A stretch of DNA of 10,403 nt from contig JAGVIM010000114.1 of assembly GCA_020056045.1 (NCBI GenBank), positions 1-10,403 on the forward strand, in the 5' to 3' direction. Position numbers and translations under genes: made by a program. Under the pieces are notes generated by a model, which saw only the letters and a list, made by a program, of their open reading frames with translations, was not told the origin of the DNA and did no database searches. Source of the DNA: Nanobdellota archaeon. GTDB lineage: Archaea; Nanobdellota; Nanobdellia; Pacearchaeales; GW2011-AR1. Shown here one piece after another: positions 6,519-10,403 of the stretch (position 1 is its first letter; every line of letters begins with the position of its first letter).

Positions 6519-8099
6519 TTAAAATAGTTTTTTATCAGATACAGGGGGAGGCGGGGTGGTGGTATTTGATTCTATTTTAATATTAAAGGCATCTAAAACT
6601 GCCTTAGGATCTTTATGATATTCATTTACAATTCTTTGAACTTGATTAAAATCAAAGAATTTCCTTCTTTGTAATTCATATAATAATTTAGATCTTAGTT
6701 GAAATTCTTTATAAATTTCATCTATTGTTAATCCATATTTTTTACTTATTTTTTCAAAAACATTGCTAAACTTTTTAAAATAAAAAACATTATTTCTAGG
6801 ATCCCAACTAAAAATTGTATTGGTTTGAGCATTTCCTTCCCTATCAATGTTTACAATTTCTGTAACATCTTTTAATTTTCTTAACTCTTGTTTTCCAATT
6901 ACTGCATGTGTCATTACAGCAACACAGTCTAAAGTATTAAGTAAAGTGGGGGATAAATCAATTGGGGGGGTTTCTAATCTTTTTGTAAGTGTTGCAACAG
7001 AATCTGCATGCATAGTACTTATTGAAGAGTGTCCTGAAGCCATTCCCTGGAACAAAACAAATGCTTCTTTTCCTCTTACTTCTCCAACAATTACATAATC
7101 AGGGTTTTGTCTGAATGAACTTTTTAATAAACTAAATAAGTCTACTTCTCCAAGCTTTCCCTCTCCCATAGAAGTTCTTGCAACACTAGGTAGCCAGTTT
7201 TCCCTAGGTAGATTTAACTCTCTTGTATCTTCAATTGAAACCACTCTTGCTTCCGGAGGAATAAAAAAGGCAATAGCATTTAATAATGTTGTTTTTCCAG
7301 AAGCAGTTCCACCAGCAATTAAAATATTTGATTTATACTCAAGTAATATCCAAAAGTAAGCAAGCATTTCTGGACAAACAGTTCCTTTACTTAACAATTG
7401 TATTGGATTCCAAGGAATTTTTGTGAATTTTCTTATTGTAAAAGTTGGTCCTCTACTAGATATATCTTGAGAATAGGTTGCATTAATTCTGGAGCCATCT
7501 GGCAAACTTCCATCTAACAAAGGATTTGCATAAGAAATATATTTTCCACATCTTTGAGCAAGTTTTTCAACAAAACTTGAAAGTGTTTCCATAGTATTAT
7601 AAATTATATTTGTTTTCATATTTCTATAAATTCTATGGATAATATACAAGGGAGTGTTCGATCCATTACACTCAATATCTTCAATAAAATAATCTTTCAT
7701 AATAGCCTCAATTTCATTAAGACCAATAAAATCCCTATATAAATAATAAAATATTTTTTTATAACTTTGTTCACTTACCTTAAGAGCAAGTTCCTCAATT
7801 AATAATCTGGCAGTTTTATCTGTATAATCTATCATAGATTCTGTATCTTTTTGAACAAGAATATTAACATTTATCATTTCTCCTAAACTTATTTCTAATG
7901 TAGCTAATATTGATTTTTCTTCTAAACTTAAAATAGGCTCTTCTACATTATAGACCAAGGTTCCATCATTCTTATCCCAAAAAATATGAACACTCACATA
8001 TGGAGCAATAAGTGTATATCTAACATCGATTTTTGTTTTATCTTCAAATCTGGGGAGTGAAGGAATATTTGGGTTTAAGTTAATGTAAATTTTGTCCAT
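6519..8099 (-). CDS. Type II/IV secretion (pilus assembly) ATPase, TadA/GspE/VirB11 family
   Basis: A 526-aa cytoplasmic motor that would power pilin extraction and filament growth. Motifs in order: PLLDGSLPDGSRINATY (about 193-209, with the conserved Arg of the N-terminal ATPase domain), Walker A GGTASGKTT (263-271), Asp box SIEDTREL (288-295), Walker B YVIVGEVRG with Glu340, and the His box GHSSISTMHADS (356-367). All residues needed for ATP hydrolysis are present. The length and the lack of the zinc-binding four-Cys motif of PilB/GspE fit archaeal TadA/FlaI-like enzymes. The last 15 residues contain TTTPPPP, an odd tail encoded by a G-rich stretch on the + strand. A TATA-like box lies about 45 nt upstream, and the preceding pilin gene ends 68 nt away. 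Without FlaH and archaellin genes nearby it is more likely a pilus than an archaellum motor. Confidence 0.95.
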   Translation of the reverse strand: MDKIYINLNPNIPSLPRFEDKTKIDVRYTLIAPYVSVHIFWDKNDGTLVYNVEEPILSLEEKSILATLEISLGEMINVNILVQKDTESMIDYTDKTARLLIEELALKVSEQSYKKIFYYLYRDFIGLNEIEAIMKDYFIEDIECNGSNTPLYIIHRIYRNMKTNIIYNTMETLSSFVEKLAQRCGKYISYANPLLDGSLPDGSRINATYSQDISSRGPTFTIRKFTKIPWNPIQLLSKGTVCPEMLAYFWILLEYKSNILIAGGTASGKTTLLNAIAFFIPPEARVVSIEDTRELNLPRENWLPSVARTSMGEGKLGEVDLFSLLKSSFRQNPDYVIVGEVRGKEAFVLFQGMASGHSSISTMHADSVATLTKRLETPPIDLSPTLLNTLDCVAVMTHAVIGKQELRKLKDVTEIVNIDREGNAQTNTIFSWDPRNNVFYFKKFSNVFEKISKKYGLTIDEIYKEFQLRSKLLYELQRRKFFDFNQVQRIVNEYHKDPKAVLDAFNIKIESNTTTPPPPVSDKKLF

Positions 8100-8138
8100 G
8101 TTAATATCTCTTTTTATAATAAAATAAGAATAAATAAC

Positions 8139-8148
8139 TATTTAAAAC
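8139..8148 (-). promoter_or_regulatory. TATA-like box upstream of the ATPase gene
   Basis: GTTTTAAATA on the - strand in the 68-nt gap. A start about 25 nt downstream would give a leader of roughly 20 nt before the ATG at 8099. It is weaker than the other TATA boxes in the window, and read-through from the pilin genes is possible because no clear T-run separates them. Confidence 0.35.
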
Positions 8149-8167
8149 TATTTTTTATGTCAAACTT

Positions 8168-8695
8168 TTATGTTAAACTAAAATCTAAAACATATCTTTT
8201 ATCAAGACCAACCCCCATATTTTCTATCTTTATATTATAGGGTATTGATCCTGGTTGAAGTGTTTTTTTATTATCTCCCCCTACATAGGTCATATTAATA
8301 AAACTACTATAATTCAAAGTAAGGAAGATATTAAATCTGCTTCCATATTTTTCAGTCTGTATTATTATATCTCCCTCTTTTATTTTTATTCCCGGCTCAC
8401 TAGATTCCAGTCTTGTGTTTTCTAAAATATAAACAAGTGTATCATTTTCAGGATTTATTTCTAATCTTCCTTTTGATAATTTTAAATCTACCGTTCTAAT
8501 ACTACTTATTGATTCTCTTGCTTCAGAAATTTTTAAATTTAATTTATTTAATGCTGTTATTGTTTGTTTTATTGTTTCCCTATCTTTTATTTTTTCAATC
8601 TGAGGCAGTGCAGTTGAAAGTATTATTGAAATTATGGTGAGTCCAATCAAAGTATATATTGCAGTTTCAACCCATACCTGTGATTTTTTTAACAT
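8168..8695 (-). CDS. Pilin-like protein (leader MLKKS, mature start QVWVE)
   Basis: A 175-aa secreted or filament protein. The leader is five residues (MLKKS), followed by Q6-V-W-V-E10, i.e. Gln at +1 and Glu at +5 of the mature form, then a membrane helix (about 11-30) as in type IV pilins. Ser rather than Gly is at -1. The following region (about 32-65) is a charged helix that would extend the N-terminal pilin helix, and the rest looks like beta strands (LTLNYSSFINMTYV, YNIKIENMGVG). There are no cysteines. This gene shows what the repeat-bearing leaders would look like without the insertion: K-K-S directly before Q. It starts 1 nt after the stop of the neighbouring pilin gene, so the two are co-translated. 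The exact family is not recognised. Confidence 0.82.
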   Translation of the reverse strand: MLKKSQVWVETAIYTLIGLTIISIILSTALPQIEKIKDRETIKQTITALNKLNLKISEARESISSIRTVDLKLSKGRLEINPENDTLVYILENTRLESSEPGIKIKEGDIIIQTEKYGSRFNIFLTLNYSSFINMTYVGGDNKKTLQPGSIPYNIKIENMGVGLDKRYVLDFSLT

Positions 8696-8696
8696 T

Positions 8697-9347
8697 TTAA
8701 GAACAGAATTCTATTCTATTTAAAACTCCTGCACTTTCGCAGGTTCTTCCATCAACTAAAACAGGGGTTATTTTTATTTTGCTAGGCTTTGTAGTAATTC
8801 CAGATATATTATAAGTTCTTTCTTCATCTTTACCAGGAACTTCAAGAACATCATTTCCATTATACATTTTAATTCCTGTTGTTCCAGTATTATTTATTAT
8901 TCTAAATGCAGATGAAGAAGCAGATCCAACAGATATTAAAAATCCATTTATTTTATCACTGCCAACATCTCCAACATGGATCTGAACATGCATTTCTCTA
9001 ACATCATTATCATAGCAAGTATAATCAATATTATTAACAACCTCTAGTTTATTAGCAACTTCTAAACAATCTGATCCAGAAAGTTGTTTTTTAACAAAAG
9101 GTATAACGAATGCAATTATAACTGTAACTGCAACAACTGTTATCATTATTAAAAGAACAGTGCTAACAACCTCTGATTGCGAAAGTTTTGAATTAGGCAA
9201 AAGTTTTATGCTAGATAACTGATTCGAAACTCGAGTTGAGCGTTTAGACATTGACAAAATATTTTTCTTAATAACAATGTCTGAACGCGAGTTAGAGCGT
9301 TTTGAATTATTATTTAATATTCTACCCAATTTATCACCTTTTTTCAT
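8697..9347 (-). CDS. Archaeal type IV pilin-like protein with a two-module repeat in its leader
   Basis: A 216-aa protein. Residues 57 onward, QSEVVSTVLLIMITVVAVTV, match the archaeal Pilin_N pattern seen in the next gene (GVSPVVSTVLLIM), with the helix at about 58-85. The beta-rich domain carries four Cys: DCLEV, YTCYD, RTCES and FCS at the C-terminus. The gene is abnormal at its N-terminus. Instead of a short basic leader there are 56 residues, of which 19-56 are two 19-aa modules shared with the gene at 3165-3968; the first 18 end NNNSKRS. If the peptidase cuts before Q57, the extension is removed. GGTGAT occurs inside codons 4-5, but 3 nt before a TTG, too close to be a ribosome-binding site for it. 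The gene begins 6 nt after the preceding pilin stop. Confidence 0.87.
   Translation of the reverse strand: MKKGDKLGRILNNNSKRSNSRSDIVIKKNILSMSKRSTRVSNQLSSIKLLPNSKLSQSEVVSTVLLIMITVVAVTVIIAFVIPFVKKQLSGSDCLEVANKLEVVNNIDYTCYDNDVREMHVQIHVGDVGSDKINGFLISVGSASSSAFRIINNTGTTGIKMYNGNDVLEVPGKDEERTYNISGITTKPSKIKITPVLVDGRTCESAGVLNRIEFCS
9180..9293 (-). repeat. Leader module array B: two 57-bp in-frame units
   Basis: Unit 1 at 9237-9293 (NSRSDIVIKKNILSMSKRS) and unit 2 at 9180-9236 (TRVSNQLSSIKLLPNSKLS). Same orientation, order and position before Q+1 as array A. Six CG dinucleotides occur in 9177-9296 versus one in the 240 bp at 8701-8940, and Arg codons CGA, CGC and CGT are used. The three base changes from array A in the core (3783/9183, TCT/TCG and AAA/AAG codons) are all synonymous; the two changes near the N-terminal end alter residues (HP versus RS). 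Confidence 0.95.
9246..9282. repeat. Inverted repeat inside module 1 of array B
   Basis: Arms AGACATTG (9246-9253) and CAATGTCT (9275-9282) with a 21-nt loop, the same as in array A. The palindrome AACTCGAGTT at 9228-9237 marks the unit junction. Confidence 0.7.
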
Positions 9348-9353
9348 TTGAAT

Positions 9354-9845
9354 TTAAACTTTAACACCATACCTATCTGAACAAGTGTATGGTTCTGTTC
9401 CTCCAGATTTTGCCTTTGTTCCCAAAAGTACTGGAATAATAATTATTTTTTCATAATCATCGTAGGATAGTAATTCATATTCCCCTGTATTTATAATAAC
9501 ATTATATCCGGGATTAACAGCACCTACATTTGGAGGAATTTCTTTTGTTACTGATTTCCCACTGCCTTTTTCAGTAAGTTTTAAATTAAAAGCATAAATA
9601 GGAATACTTCCAGAATTTGTAAAACCAAAACTCAATCCATCAGGATTTACATTAGGTTGTATTTCATTTTGAACATCAGAACAATACTGATCAATAGATT
9701 TTGTTTCACTAGCAACTTGTTTTGTTATAGCCTCTTTAATAAATCCCTGAGACCATATTAAAATAATTATGGCTAGAATTATAACAATCATTATTAGTAA
9801 CACTGTAGAAACTACAGGACTCACTCCTTTTTTGTTGTTTTTCAT
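9354..9845 (-). CDS. Archaeal type IV pilin
   Basis: From the ATG at 9845 the protein is 163 aa and begins MKNNKKGVSPVVSTVLLIMI: basic leader, Gly at -1, then the Pilin_N hydrophobic helix (about 8-30). The ATG at 9863 (adding MRIKMI) is less likely, because a TATA box at 9865-9872 would touch it; the expected start 25 nt downstream falls at the 9845 ATG, making the mRNA leaderless. After the helix comes a segment with QYC, then beta strands (FTNSGSIPIYAFNLKL is a typical N-x-G strand of archaeal pilins) and a C-terminal YTCSDRYGVKV. The two Cys may form a disulfide. The most canonical pilin of the cluster, so a good candidate for the main subunit together with its upstream neighbour. Confidence 0.88.
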   Translation of the reverse strand: MKNNKKGVSPVVSTVLLIMIVIILAIIILIWSQGFIKEAITKQVASETKSIDQYCSDVQNEIQPNVNPDGLSFGFTNSGSIPIYAFNLKLTEKGSGKSVTKEIPPNVGAVNPGYNVIINTGEYELLSYDDYEKIIIIPVLLGTKAKSGGTEPYTCSDRYGVKV

Positions 9846-9864
9846 AATCATTTTTATTCTCATA

Positions 9865-9872
9865 TATATAAA
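9865..9872 (-). promoter_or_regulatory. TATA box directing a leaderless pilin mRNA
   Basis: TTTATATA on the - strand, preceded by purines (GTAAAG). It lies only 2 nt from the upstream ATG (9863) and 20-27 nt from the ATG at 9845. A poorer TTTTAAATA at 9881-9889 could serve the 9863 start instead. Confidence 0.5.
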
Positions 9873-9883
9873 TACTTTACTAT

Positions 9884-10399
9884 TTAAAATAAATTACAAT
9901 TTTGAAGACTTTCTTTTATAATAGCATTTTTACACAAGATTTTTGTTTTTTTACCAGTAATAAAAGGTTGTATTTGAACTAATTCTATTTTATTTAATGT
10001 TTTTGAACCGGCTAATAAGTTTGAATACTTAGCACTAACATCTTCACCAGGTTTTAATGGAGTCATAAAAATAAATTCTCCTGCTCTTTGAATATTAGCA
10101 TCCCCCTCTTTCATTAAATAATATTCTGGATTTCTTTGAGAATCATTAGTGACTGTAAGAATAATTCCATTAATATTAAATCTTCCATTATTTCTTAGGG
10201 TAAGTTCTATACCTGTTTCATCACATCTATACTCATATAATATTAATGAAGTTTCATCTTTACAATCAGGAGAAGGGTTTGTGTTGGTCATTGTGCTTAT
10301 CCATGCATAAACTCCTACTGAAACAGCAATGGCAATTGCAATCAAAAGTACATAAGACAACATTTCACTTACTCCTATTTTATTCATCTTCTTTTTCAT
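9884..10399 (-). CDS. Archaeal type IV pilin-like protein
   Basis: A 171-aa protein from the ATG at 10399, with an alternative ATG at 10387 giving MNKIG as leader. The frame stays open to the window edge, so an upstream start cannot be excluded, but the pilin layout argues against it. Leader KIG, then VSEMLSYVLLIAIAIAVSVG (helix about 10-32), as in Pilin_N proteins. The body has LTLRNNGRFNINGIILTV, a beta strand pair typical of the family, and four Cys (PDCKDE, YRCDE, ILCKN, QNCNLF), which fit two disulfides like those of the pilin at 8697-9347. First pilin of the cluster visible here. Its stop is 38 nt before the downstream start at 9845, with a TATA box between, so the next gene can be transcribed separately. 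Confidence 0.85.
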   Translation of the reverse strand: MKKKMNKIGVSEMLSYVLLIAIAIAVSVGVYAWISTMTNTNPSPDCKDETSLILYEYRCDETGIELTLRNNGRFNINGIILTVTNDSQRNPEYYLMKEGDANIQRAGEFIFMTPLKPGEDVSAKYSNLLAGSKTLNKIELVQIQPFITGKKTKILCKNAIIKESLQNCNLF

Positions 10400-10403
10400 A
10401 TTA

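Noticed and set aside
6847..7098. Open + strand frame opposite the ATPase
   Set aside because: Antisense to the Walker B and His box region; composition is typical of a shadow frame.
9172..9347. Protein-like + strand reading of the modules (ELGKSFMLDN, then ETRVERLDIDKIFF)
   Set aside because: Interrupted by the same in-frame TGA in every unit, with no start or promoter; the - strand reading is open through both pilin genes.

Overview
The window looks archaeal and most like a small-genome DPANN-type lineage (Woesearchaeota/Pacearchaeota-like). This is inferred from the AT-rich sequence, the tight gene packing with 1-11 nt gaps or overlaps, archaeal TATA boxes with very short or absent leaders, the archease-rtcB pair, and an archaeal TadA/TadC-type pilus machine with several type IV pilin-like proteins. 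No taxonomic marker is present, so the rank is a guess.

Region 1 (2-730, + strand): the 3' part of a LAGLIDADG homing-endonuclease-like gene that enters from outside the window. It converges with rtcB, and the two stop codons are 5 nt apart. Region 2 (736-2572, - strand): an archease-rtcB operon for RNA ligation (tRNA splicing and RNA repair), with a TATA box at 2631-2638.

Region 3 (2770-10399, - strand, read right to left): a type IV pilus-like locus. It starts with pilin-like genes (9884-10399, 9354-9845, 8697-9347, 8168-8695), followed by the assembly ATPase (6519-8099), a 56-residue helical protein (6235-6405), two GspF/TadC-like membrane proteins (4869-6233 and 3962-4867), and two more minor-pilin-like proteins (3165-3968 and 2770-3171). 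At least three internal TATA boxes suggest the locus is transcribed as several units: pilins, ATPase, and platform proteins plus minor pilins. No prepilin peptidase and no archaellum-specific FlaH/ArlH are present, so this reads as an adhesion-type pilus rather than an archaellum.

The standout observation is a 57-bp (19-codon) modular repeat. It is inserted in frame into the leader peptides of two otherwise dissimilar pilin-like genes, in both cases immediately before the residue expected at position +1 of the mature protein. One gene has two modules and the other has three, the last two of which are identical at the DNA level. The modules are rich in CG dinucleotides compared with the flanks, carry palindromes and an 8-bp inverted repeat, and each ends in S-K-R/L-S, which recreates the leader end. 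This resembles a mobile in-frame palindromic element, or a cassette spread by gene conversion, and I do not recognise it.
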